NCBI RefSeq assembly: GCF_000770305.1
Contig: NZ_JNVB01000020.1
Span: 1-64,000, forward strand
Origin: Erwinia oleae
GTDB taxonomy: Bacteria; Pseudomonadota; Gammaproteobacteria; Enterobacterales; Enterobacteriaceae
DNA: 64,000 nt
Reading direction: 5' to 3'
A program made the translations under genes and the position numbers. Below the pieces are notes generated by a model. The model did not search any database. It worked only from the letters and a program-made list of their open reading frames with translations, and was not told where the DNA came from. Below, one piece after another: positions 1 through 7,087 of this stretch (positions are counted from its first letter, which is position 1; every line of letters begins with the position of its first letter).

Positions 1-1
1 G

Positions 2-1123
2 GTGTGCGGTGATTTTTTTGTCGTTCCAGACACGCGAGACAAACTGCCTGTCCAGCTGATTCAGTACCGGGGCCACAGTCGGGTCGGATTTCGCCACTGC
101 CGCCAGCACGTCGGGTATTTCCTGCTGCATGGAGGTTGGCAGAAAACCGCAGTCTGTGCGGGGGTAGGTGGTCGCTTTGTGGGTTTCGTAAAGGGACTGG
201 GCAATGGCGAGCACATCATTTGCGCCCATGCCGAATTTTCGGGAACAGACCTGCTGAAGGGTGCCGAGGTCAAAACAGAGGGGGGCCGCCGTTTTCTCCC
301 GCTTCTGTGTCACCTCCAGTACCGTAGCCCTGCCCTGCTGCTGACACAGCTGCCCCACCGCACGGGCAGCCTGGGGATTGATGCAACGCTTTTCCTCATC
401 ACAGTATTGCTCAACGGGCACCCAGCCTGCCCGGAACCGGACGCCCTCTTTTTCAATAAGCGCATGTACCTGCCACCAGGGCTTTGGCACGAAGGACGTG
501 ATTTCATTATCCCGGTTAACCACCATGGCAAGCGTCGGCGTCTGTACCCGCCCGACGGACAGCACTTCTGACACCCCTGAGTCACGGGCCTTGAGGGTAT
601 AGAGGCGGGTCAGGTTCATGCCGATGAGCCAGTCAGCCTGGCTCCGGCCCTTACCGGCATCATACAGCAGGGCTGTTTTTTCTCCCGGAAGAATACTGCT
701 CAGTGCTTCCTTCACACTTGCCTCATCCAGGGCTGATAACCAGAGCCGTCGCACCGCGCCACTGTAGCGGCAGTATTCCAGCAGCTCACGCGCGATAACT
801 TCTCCCTCGCGGTCGGCATCGGTGGCGATGACCACCTCAGATGCCTTTTTAAGGAGCTTACTGATAACGGTGAACTGCGATTTTGTCTGCTCCTTGACGA
901 CCATTTTCCAGGCCTCAGGCAGTACAGGCAGAACATCGGCACGCCACGGTTTGCCATACTGCTCACCATAAGCTTCAGGGCTGGCAGTTTCGAGCAGGTG
1001 CCCAATTGCCCAGGTCACCACGGTATCCCCCCCGCTGATGAAGCCCTGTTCCCGCTTGCTGATGCCCAGCACGCGTGCAATATCTTTTGCCTGGGAGGGT
1101 TTTTCACACAAAAAGAGTTGCAT
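2..1123 (-). CDS. topB: DNA topoisomerase III (ICE-type TopB), 3' end outside window
   Basis: Type IA topoisomerase that cuts and passes single strands, here probably serving replication or transfer of a conjugative element. The first 374 codons are present; the gene runs off the left edge. The Toprim domain is intact: Glu7 in FLCEKPSQA, and Asp102/Asp104 in ATDADREGE. The catalytic Tyr is residue 320 in TYPRTDCGFLP (codon at 164-166), matching the TYPRSDCRYLP motif of E. coli TopB. The start is the ATG at 1123, preceded by GGGAGGCAC. It lies 15 bp downstream of the lipoprotein gene on the same strand, so it is probably the last visible gene of one operon. Chromosomal topB has different neighbours; this is the copy typical of SPI-7/PFGI-1-type elements. 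The family call is secure; the ICE assignment rests on the neighbours. Confidence 0.93.
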   Translation of the reverse strand, partial: MQLFLCEKPSQAKDIARVLGISKREQGFISGGDTVVTWAIGHLLETASPEAYGEQYGKPWRADVLPVLPEAWKMVVKEQTKSQFTVISKLLKKASEVVIATDADREGEVIARELLEYCRYSGAVRRLWLSALDEASVKEALSSILPGEKTALLYDAGKGRSQADWLIGMNLTRLYTLKARDSGVSEVLSVGRVQTPTLAMVVNRDNEITSFVPKPWWQVHALIEKEGVRFRAGWVPVEQYCDEEKRCINPQAARAVGQLCQQQGRATVLEVTQKREKTAAPLCFDLGTLQQVCSRKFGMGANDVLAIAQSLYETHKATTYPRTDCGFLPTSMQQEIPDVLAAVAKSDPTVAPVLNQLDRQFVSRVWNDKKITAH

Positions 1124-1138
1124 ATAGTGCCTCCCGCA

Positions 1139-1693
1139 TCAGCGTTTTTCACCTGCCGCAACCGCGCGGACATCATTCATCAGCTTCGTGACGCCGGAAC
1201 CGGCCAGACGCTGTGATGACGATGAGCGATAGACGACATACAGCCTGCTGCCGGACCCGTTTTTCTCGATTTCGATATCCAGGTGATCACGCCCGTTCCA
1301 GTCTGAGCCCATTTTGTAGTAGCTGCCCGGCATGGCGTCCCAGACCGGATGTGCATCATCTTCAGCCGCCGCTTTCCAGCCCCCGTCATTTGAAGCCTGC
1401 CGCAGTGCCTCAAGCTCCTGCGTGGAGATAAATTTGTAATGCCGCTTCAGGCGGGCCGCTGCGGTATCCACATCGACCGGCACAGAGAACGTTTTATCGA
1501 CGGACTGCATGGCCTGTTGCCCCGCCGGGCTCATCAGCGGCATGCTGCCACTCTCACCACTGCTGCTGCCACCCAGAGTCCTGGTCAGGTTTGCAGCTGT
1601 GTCACTGACCTGTTTATTAATCGCAGCCCAATCCGTTGTTGCGCACCCGCTTAATAAAAAGAAGGCGGCAGGAAGAAACAATAAGCGGATCAT
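1139..1693 (-). CDS. ICE-associated lipoprotein
   Basis: 184-residue putative lipoprotein. The signal peptide (residues 1-16) ends in the lipobox LLSG-C with Cys17. Residue 18 is Ala, not Asp, which predicts outer-membrane sorting. The rest is soluble and acidic-to-mixed, with a Gly/Ser-rich stretch near residues 37-46 and a conserved-looking C-terminal half (SYYKMGSDWNGRDHLDIEIE). I do not recognise a Pfam family, but small lipoproteins with this layout occur in integrating conjugative elements. The open frame extends 44 codons further upstream. I chose the ATG at 1693 because it has an AGAGGAA ribosome site, gives a proper signal peptide, and starts 1 nt after the stop of the preceding gene, implying translational coupling. 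Function unknown. Confidence 0.82.
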   Translation of the reverse strand: MIRLLFLPAAFFLLSGCATTDWAAINKQVSDTAANLTRTLGGSSSGESGSMPLMSPAGQQAMQSVDKTFSVPVDVDTAAARLKRHYKFISTQELEALRQASNDGGWKAAAEDDAHPVWDAMPGSYYKMGSDWNGRDHLDIEIEKNGSGSRLYVVYRSSSSQRLAGSGVTKLMNDVRAVAAGEKR

Positions 1694-1694
1694 A

Positions 1695-2408
1695 TTATTT
1701 TTCCTCTGGCAGGGGTTTCCGTAAAGGAGGAGAAAAAGAAGAACGCTTCTTACCGGAGAAGATTTCAGGATCGGGTGATCCCAGCTTTTCTTTGGCCTGA
1801 AGTGAGGCAGGCGTTTGGGCTGCAATGTCAGAACGATTTACTTTGACGGTCCGGTACAGTCGCAAAACGCCATATACTTTACGAATGAGGTGAGCACCAT
1901 GACTCAGTAGTTCATCACGCTGGGTGCGGGAAATAAGACCATAATGAGCAGCCTGAAATGCTTTGAGCGCCATCTGATCATAGCCGACGAGTACCCAGAC
2001 ACATCTGTAACCCAGCGGGGAGCGGCTGAACACGCCTATATTAAGAGGTGATGTGGAAACAATATCGGAAAATGATACCGCGGGGGGAACAGACTTCAAT
2101 ATGACTTCAAGCTCTTCAACCCGTTGCTGGATATGCTCGCCAGCTGCATTCAAAAGCATCTCAACTTTATACATCGCCTCATCTGCCCACGGATTATCTT
2201 CAATAGAGTCCTGATAGATGACGCCTGAGCGCTTGATCGCCTGTGGCATGCTCATAATGGCATGCCGTCCTTTCTTTTCCCCCGCCTTTGACTGGGATTG
2301 CTGGCGACCTTCCCAGAGACGGATAGCATAATTTGAGTGGATCTCGATTTTCAGGGAGGAGGTGAGTCCTCCCGCTTTATCGCTTCGCGTTTCATTTTCT
2401 GTAGTCAT
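1695..2408 (-). CDS. PFL_4669-family ICE protein (DUF1845/AcaB-like)
   Basis: 237-residue protein resembling the integrating-conjugative-element family PFL_4669 (TIGR03761). That family overlaps DUF1845, which includes AcaB, a transcriptional regulator of IncC plasmids. Recognisable family features in order are: an N-terminal SSLKIEIHSNYAIRLWEGR segment; a central DNPWADEAMYKVEMLL helix; FSRSPLGYRCVWVLVGYDQMALKAF; and the C-terminal SSFSPPLR. The start at 2408 follows AGGAGATGG; an upstream in-frame Met at 2453 has no good ribosome site. It sits between the STY4528-type remnant and the lipoprotein gene, its usual place in such elements. A regulatory role is only inferred from AcaB. Confidence 0.8.
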   Translation of the reverse strand: MTTENETRSDKAGGLTSSLKIEIHSNYAIRLWEGRQQSQSKAGEKKGRHAIMSMPQAIKRSGVIYQDSIEDNPWADEAMYKVEMLLNAAGEHIQQRVEELEVILKSVPPAVSFSDIVSTSPLNIGVFSRSPLGYRCVWVLVGYDQMALKAFQAAHYGLISRTQRDELLSHGAHLIRKVYGVLRLYRTVKVNRSDIAAQTPASLQAKEKLGSPDPEIFSGKKRSSFSPPLRKPLPEEK

Positions 2409-2578
2409 ACAGCCATCTCCTGTTAGATCCCGGTCAGGTTCGACCCGAGGCACTGATACTCTTCAGGTAAGATGTTCCGGACAACAAGAAACCAGATCCG
2501 TAAAGAAGTGAATTCTTGATTGAGAGAGGTGAAAAAATTGGTCAAAAGTAACCAAAACATGACTTTGGTGACCAATTA

Positions 2579-2777
2579 GATACATCCAACGGTAGCGATG
2601 TATATTTTTTACACAGTGCGGCTACTGGCGGTACTGTACAGTTTTTAGTCACTGCTGCCACTGGCAGCACTGTACGTTTTTTAGTCACTGCTGCCACTGG
2701 CAGCACTGTGCGTTTTTTAGTCACTGCTGCCACTGGCAGCACTGTGCGTTTTTTAGCCGCTTCTGCAACGGGTAGTT
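2579..2777 (-). repeat. 36-bp tandem repeat array (about 5.5 units), hairpin-forming
   Basis: Three nearly perfect 36-bp units lie at 2651-2686, 2687-2722 and 2723-2758. Diverged units flank them at 2579-2614 and 2615-2650, with a partial one at 2759-2777. Each perfect unit holds the inverted repeat GCTGCCA-C-TGGCAGC followed on the plus strand by a run of six T, so the array reads like serial terminators in that direction. On the minus strand the same DNA is one open frame encoding a 12-residue repeat of the form KKRTVLPVAAVT, which stays open through the diverged units. See the findings for a possible frameshift link to the gene just upstream. Confidence 0.85.
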
Positions 2778-2789
2778 TTTTGTTACCGC

Positions 2790-3344
2790 TCAGCTTTTTA
2801 GCTTACTGCGAATATCCCTGACCAAATTACGGATATTTTCCTCTGATACCGGGCGGGCAGAGGTGCGTTGTTCTGGCTTCCACAGCTGCTGTTCAGGACG
2901 CCGGGCAGGTTTATGTCCTGCATGCTCAGGCAGATCATCAGCCTGACGGGGCGCATACAACCTGCCCTCACGGGCCTTTTTCATCACGGCCAGCAACCAG
3001 CCAACCGGATTACTGAGCCGCTGGCGTGACATCACTTTCTGCAGGCTGAGCAGCACCAGTTCCGCCTGCTCCTCGGGCAGTGCCTGCAGCTGGGCGGTCA
3101 GCATGGCAAGATCTTCTGCCGGAATAAGTTCCTTCAGGCTGTCAGGCAGCACAGATTTGCCCGGTACGTACGTATTTTTATTCACACTGTGTGTGATACT
3201 ACGTACGTAATGGTTCGGTTTCCGAACCCGGGCATAACCGCCTGATTTTACTGGCAGTACGGATTCCGAACTCAGTGGATTTCCATACGGTTCCGTACTG
3301 AGTTCGGTTTCCGAACCCGGTGCAGGATGGGGTGTCGTCCTCAT
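2790..3344 (-). pseudogene. STY4528-type ICE replication protein, 5' truncated
   Basis: Only the C-terminal part of this family is present. The order TYVPGKSVLPDSLKELIP, then SRQRLSNPVGWLLAVMKKAREGRLYAP, then a basic Pro/Arg-rich tail ending NLVRDIRSKLKS resembles the end of the helix-turn-helix STY4528 proteins of SPI-7-like islands, which are usually around 400 residues. The N-terminal helix-turn-helix half is missing. Upstream of about 3335 the sequence becomes the 3' end of an oxidoreductase gene. The ATG at 3344 is fortuitous: it lies in the oxidoreductase reading region in another frame. The segment contains two copies of TTCGGTTTCCGAACCCGG. It is probably non-functional unless translated from an internal start. 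Confidence 0.75.
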
Positions 3345-4239
3345 CCCATGCCTGGTTTACCTCACTTAACGGACGTTGCTGAAAAGGAACGGAGAAATTA
3401 CCAGCCGCAGCCGCTTGCAGCAGCTCGCCGATTGAGGCAATCAGCCCGGCCTGCGACACGCTGCCCAGCCCACTTCCGATCAGAGTCAGCCCTGAAGAAC
3501 GCAACAATTTGCTGTGCAGTGAAATTTCCTGCCCACTGAGCGAACCAATTTGCACAAATCGCACCGCCTTTTCGCCTCGGACAACGGCAGCCGTCATGAT
3601 ATCAAGCGCGCTCTGGCCCCAGAGATAATCCAGCACCACATCAATACCCTCAGCCATCAATGCAGGAAGTGCGGCGGGTAAGCTCTCCAGGGAAAGAGTG
3701 ATATCCGCGCCTTCCGCATACAGCTTTTCCAGCGCCTGATGATTGCGCCCGGTCGCGATAATTTTCCCTGCGCCCAGCTGGCGTGCGATGCGTACTGCCA
3801 GGCCGCCTGAAGTTCCGGTCGCGCCATTAATCAACACGGTTTCTCCTTTTTGAAAATGTGCCCGACGCGTTAATGCCGCCCAGGAGGACATGCCGGGATT
3901 GGCGATGGCCGCAGCGAGTACCGGATCAAGCGTTGCGGGCAGCGGCACGATACTGTCGCTCGCCACCCACGTTTTTTCCGCCATGCTGCCCCACGGCGAA
4001 CTGAATGCCAGAAAATAGACCGGCGCGCCACTGCTGAGATGTCCCGTGCCGTCAATGCCCGCAATAAACGGGTACGTCGATGCTGCGCTGTAGTGGGTTC
4101 CCGCCGCACGCGCTTTTGCCAACTGGCTCATCGCGGCAGCGCTCACCGTCACCATCACAGAGTTGTCATCAGTCTGAGTCTCCGGAAAATCAGCATAAAC
4201 GGGCTTCTCTCCGGCGTGGTATACGACGGCTGCTTTCAT
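3199..4239 (-). CDS. quinone oxidoreductase (MDR family), 3' end replaced by ICE sequence
   Basis: Medium-chain NAD(P)H-dependent quinone/alkene oxidoreductase. Residues 1-130 form the GroES-like catalytic domain; no zinc-ligand cluster is seen. The nucleotide-binding fold follows, with GETVLINGATGTSGGLAVRIARQLGA near residues 132-157. The native protein should end a few residues after PLSEVNQAWDEDD. Here the frame continues for about 44 residues through sequence that belongs to the STY4528-type gene, giving a chimeric tail. The core fold seems complete, so it may still work. The start at 4239 has AAGGATAA upstream. It is divergent from a MarR regulator with matching palindromes in between, the usual pairing for this family. 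Confidence 0.85.
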   Translation of the reverse strand: MKAAVVYHAGEKPVYADFPETQTDDNSVMVTVSAAAMSQLAKARAAGTHYSAASTYPFIAGIDGTGHLSSGAPVYFLAFSSPWGSMAEKTWVASDSIVPLPATLDPVLAAAIANPGMSSWAALTRRAHFQKGETVLINGATGTSGGLAVRIARQLGAGKIIATGRNHQALEKLYAEGADITLSLESLPAALPALMAEGIDVVLDYLWGQSALDIMTAAVVRGEKAVRFVQIGSLSGQEISLHSKLLRSSGLTLIGSGLGSVSQAGLIASIGELLQAAAAGNFSVPFQQRPLSEVNQAWDEDDTPSCTGFGNRTQYGTVWKSTEFGIRTASKIRRLCPGSETEPLRT

Positions 4240-4271
4240 TCAACGTTATCCTTTATCAATGAAAATACTAT

Positions 4272-4284
4272 GTGTAAAATACAC
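4272..4284. promoter_or_regulatory. Putative MarR operator, site 1
   Basis: The perfect palindrome GTGTA-AAA-TACAC lies in the 71-bp gap between the divergent oxidoreductase and MarR genes, next to an AT-rich TATATT. A second near-copy, GTGCAAAATACAC, lies at 4320-4332, just inside the marR coding start. Two similar sites spanning a divergent promoter fit autoregulation by the MarR protein; binding is inferred. Confidence 0.55.
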
Positions 4285-4310
4285 GCTATATTTCTGTTCA
4301 GGTGGCGTCA

Positions 4311-4802
4311 ATGAAAAAAGTGCAAAATACACATAAAAATTCAAACATTGAGGATTTGCACGATACTTTCCTGACGCTGGTAGGTGCTTTTAACCGACCA
4401 CAGCGGGATGTATTAATGATCGAAAAGTCAGGCATACAGCTCGATCGCGCGCTGTTCCCGTTGCTGGTGCAGATTGGCCGCTTCGGCCCTGTTGGCGTGG
4501 TCGAACTCGCCGATCGTGTTGGACGCGATTACACCACGGTCAGCCGTCAGGTGGCGAAACTGGAGGAAATTGGGCTGGCAAAACGGCAAAAGAGTCCAAA
4601 AGACAAGAGGATTAATGAAGCTGCAATTACCCCCGCCGGCAAAGCGATGACCGATAAAATTGATGTGACACGCGCAAAACTGTACGAAAATATTTTTTTG
4701 CACTGGCAGGCGCATGAACGCGCGGAACTTGAAAGGCTGCTTAAAAAATTCGTTGCAGATTTTATCGTAGTACCGGAACGCGATAAAAAAACCGACAGGT
4801 GA
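4311..4802 (+). CDS. MarR-family transcriptional regulator
   Basis: 163-residue winged-helix regulator. The DNA-binding core VVELADRVGRDYTTVSRQVAKLEEIGLAKRQ (about residues 64-95) and the wing SPKDKRINEAAITPAGKAM are typical of MarR. Dimerisation helices flank this at both ends. The frame is open from a GTG at 4302, but the ATG at 4311 has AGGTGG at a good distance. It is divergent from the quinone oxidoreductase gene, which it probably represses in response to a phenolic or quinone-like ligand. Family certain, ligand unknown. Confidence 0.9.
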   Translation: MKKVQNTHKNSNIEDLHDTFLTLVGAFNRPQRDVLMIEKSGIQLDRALFPLLVQIGRFGPVGVVELADRVGRDYTTVSRQVAKLEEIGLAKRQKSPKDKRINEAAITPAGKAMTDKIDVTRAKLYENIFLHWQAHERAELERLLKKFVADFIVVPERDKKTDR

Positions 4803-4853
4803 ATTATCGCGACTACGCCCGCCAGGGTGAACTTGCGTTTGCTGTTTTTATTC

Positions 4854-4894
4854 GATTCAGGTGCTGAATTTTAATCAAATGCAACACCTGAATC
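4854..4894. terminator. Inverted repeat between convergent genes
   Basis: GATTCAGGTG and CACCTGAATC form a perfect 10-bp stem with a 21-nt loop in the gap between the MarR gene (plus) and the IprA-like gene (minus). There is no clear T-tract, so terminator function in either direction is tentative. Confidence 0.45.
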
Positions 4895-4900
4895 AACGCT

Positions 4901-5632
4901 TCAGCTGATTCGTCCTCTTTCCAGGGCGATCTCCCCTTTTTCTTTCATCGCCTTTAGCGCGCGGCTTATTGAACTTTTCGATAGCCATGAACTGTTTTCA
5001 ATAAGATACATAATTGAAAAGCGTCTTTTCAGATGATCGGGTATTTTACTCCACCACCCAATCAGTGAACGGACTTCTTCAAGCGCATTGGCTTTGTTTA
5101 ATGCGATATAATTTATCAGTTCAGATTGCTGAGCAGACATAATCAACATGGCGTCGTCAAAGAGATCGAATTCAAATACCAGACGCCAAAAATCATCGTG
5201 AGGTAGATAACTAATTTTTCCGTAATCGACGCGTTCAAGATATAACGGCATCTTGCTCAGGCCTGGCACCACACCTGCGATGGAGGGTGAAGACAGGATA
5301 TCGATTATTTTGTGGCCGTTTTGCGTACTAAGAAAGTAATCGCCTTCCTGCAAAAAATAGACGACGCATTGATCATTTTTACCGAACCGATAGCGCCTTT
5401 TTTTACGCGATATCTCGTCCGGCTCAGCATTAAGCATGAACGGCGAAAAGATATTAATAAATTTTCTGTAGCTCAACTCCAGTTCAGGACGCAATAGCGA
5501 ACCTGTCTTTTCAGCTCTGCTGACGTTATTTTCCAGCGTTTGCTGAAATTGTCCGGCACTGGTGCAGACAGAACTCAAGGATTGGGCATTTGGAGTGGAA
5601 ACATCCTCAGCGCCTGTGAAATATCGTTCCAT
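4901..5632 (-). CDS. IprA/YaiV-like winged helix-turn-helix regulator
   Basis: 243-residue protein of the enterobacterial group with a degenerate CRP/FNR-like sensor and a C-terminal helix-turn-helix. Residues about 55-150 carry the cyclic-nucleotide-fold-like region (FGKNDQCVVYFLQEGDYFLSTQNGHKIIDILSSPSIAGVV). The C-terminal IENSSWLSKSSISRALKAMKEKGEIALERGRIS is the recognition helix region. No phosphate-binding cassette for cAMP is visible, as in IprA, which is linked to oxidative-stress and adhesion phenotypes in enterics. It is divergent from the LuxR-type gene across a long AT-rich gap and may control the secretion/fimbria island; that role is inferred from position only. Confidence 0.7.
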   Translation of the reverse strand: MERYFTGAEDVSTPNAQSLSSVCTSAGQFQQTLENNVSRAEKTGSLLRPELELSYRKFINIFSPFMLNAEPDEISRKKRRYRFGKNDQCVVYFLQEGDYFLSTQNGHKIIDILSSPSIAGVVPGLSKMPLYLERVDYGKISYLPHDDFWRLVFEFDLFDDAMLIMSAQQSELINYIALNKANALEEVRSLIGWWSKIPDHLKRRFSIMYLIENSSWLSKSSISRALKAMKEKGEIALERGRIS

Positions 5633-6426
5633 AATCTTCCCCGTACGCTATCCATGTCATAATCAAAAGCGACCTTCGCCGATCTTAATTAAAAAATTTA
5701 CAATAATTTTTTTCGCTATCCGTCAAAATCCTCCTGTAACCCGGTAAAAAGCCCGTCATTCATTCATGAAAAATCATTCTGATTTACCTGAGAACGGTGC
5801 ATTTACTCTTCACTATTACATTTTTTCAGCCTGTGCAACATCGATATTGGCCGTCTTTGCGAGCCTTCTCTGAAGGGACTTTCTCATATTAACAGAAAAA
5901 AATGTGGGCGATGAATAAACAGAAGTGTTAACACACAGTTTCAAATGAGCATTGTAAAAAAACTACTAGCCTGCCAAAGCCATTAGCCCAAAAAACAAAT
6001 AAAATTCAGCATAAAAAACCATAATTACGTCAGAAAAACAGTAAAAAAAACCAAGCAAGAACTACAAGGCATACTAAAACAACAATGCGATAATTTTCTA
6101 TTCTTTCTTGCCAAGACAAATTCTAAGTGGAAGAATGCTTTCTGTTGTTTAGCTGAACCGGTAACAGGAACAGATTACCCGGCCATACAACACGCATATG
6201 TTGAAAGGGACAATCAACCACACCAGCAGGAGGGATCCTTGCCAGCTTTTATCTGTCCGTCAGATAAGGGTCCTGGCTTTCAAAAAACGCATGCACTTAA
6301 AAAAACGTCAATGCTTACAGCAATCGTCCAAAAGACGTCAGAAAGTTAAAGCCATTAACGTTCACATAAAAAACATCAGAATAACTTTATAATTGAGCAT
6401 CACCAATAATAAGCATGGAAAGCATA
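5633..6426. other. AT-rich intergenic region, no convincing gene
   Basis: About 790 bp between two divergent regulators, clearly more AT-rich than the flanking core genome, with many A and T runs. A 64-codon plus-strand frame at 6198-6392 has no ribosome site and a low-complexity basic composition, so I do not call it. The length and composition fit a regulatory region bound by nucleoid proteins such as H-NS. I see no defined operator. Confidence 0.6.
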
Positions 6427-7083
6427 ATGGAAGAATTAAAGACTCGACTCAGGGTAGTGATTTTTTTCAATTTTAATATATTAGAAAAAGCAATTTGTGA
6501 ATATATTAAGAAAGAAACAGGTGATATCGACATCGACATTAAGGTTTGCAGCGATCATGCTTCTCTGTATGCAGCACTTGAGTCCGGCGACACAGATGTT
6601 TTATTTACCGAGTATTATTTTTTACACAAAAATTGTAGTACCGGTGAACAAAAGCAATTAAAGATGCTGTGCAATAAGCGTAGTGTGAAAACACTAATAT
6701 TTCTTCAACAAACCGATCCTCACTTAATCAATAAAGTTGTTCAAAGCGAGTTTGATGCACTCATCAGCGCCCATGACAGCATTGAGGAGTTCCATCATGC
6801 GCTGTGCCATTTGACTTCAGGCACTGAAAAAAGCTTTGTTTCAAAAGTTCTTCGCGAAGCGAAAGAGAATAACGTCAATATTTCTTCAGACGTCGCGCTC
6901 ACGTCAAAAGAATGGGAGGTTATCTTTCTTGTGGTTCAGGGCCACTCGCTCTCCACCATTGCAGCAAGGAAAAATCGTGCGGTCAGCACCGTTGCGACGC
7001 AAAAACACAGCGCCATGAAAAAGCTGAATGTTACGACAAACGGCGAACTGCTCAAATATGCTTATCTGAATGGAATGTTGTAA
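6427..7083 (+). CDS. LuxR/RcsB-like regulator with an atypical receiver
   Basis: 218-residue protein with a receiver-like N-terminal half and a LuxR-type helix-turn-helix C-terminus (LTSKEWEVIFLVVQGHSLSTIAARKNRAVSTVATQKHSAMKKL). The C-terminus is closest in feel to RcsB/FimZ. Aligned by eye with RcsB, the phosphoacceptor segment VLITDLSMP corresponds to VLFTEYYFL, so the Asp is a Glu (Glu62 counted from this start). The conserved receiver Lys also appears missing. It is therefore unlikely to be controlled by ordinary phosphorylation. I chose the ATG at 6427 because GGAAAG lies just upstream; an ATG at 6415 has no ribosome site. It lies 4 nt before the TolC-like gene, so it is probably co-transcribed with the secretion genes and may activate them or the fimbriae. 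Confidence 0.85.
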   Translation: MEELKTRLRVVIFFNFNILEKAICEYIKKETGDIDIDIKVCSDHASLYAALESGDTDVLFTEYYFLHKNCSTGEQKQLKMLCNKRSVKTLIFLQQTDPHLINKVVQSEFDALISAHDSIEEFHHALCHLTSGTEKSFVSKVLREAKENNVNISSDVALTSKEWEVIFLVVQGHSLSTIAARKNRAVSTVATQKHSAMKKLNVTTNGELLKYAYLNGML

Positions 7084-7087
7084 GCAG

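Noticed and set aside
2-571. 189-codon plus-strand open frame
   Set aside because: It lies antisense to topB, whose motifs (including the catalytic Tyr) are intact; the plus-strand product has no recognisable feature.
2579-2777. CRISPR array
   Set aside because: Units are contiguous 36-bp repeats with no unique spacers and no cas genes nearby; the period is that of a tandem coding repeat.
6198-6392. 64-codon basic open frame before the LuxR gene
   Set aside because: No ribosome site, composition follows the AT-rich DNA, and no family resemblance.
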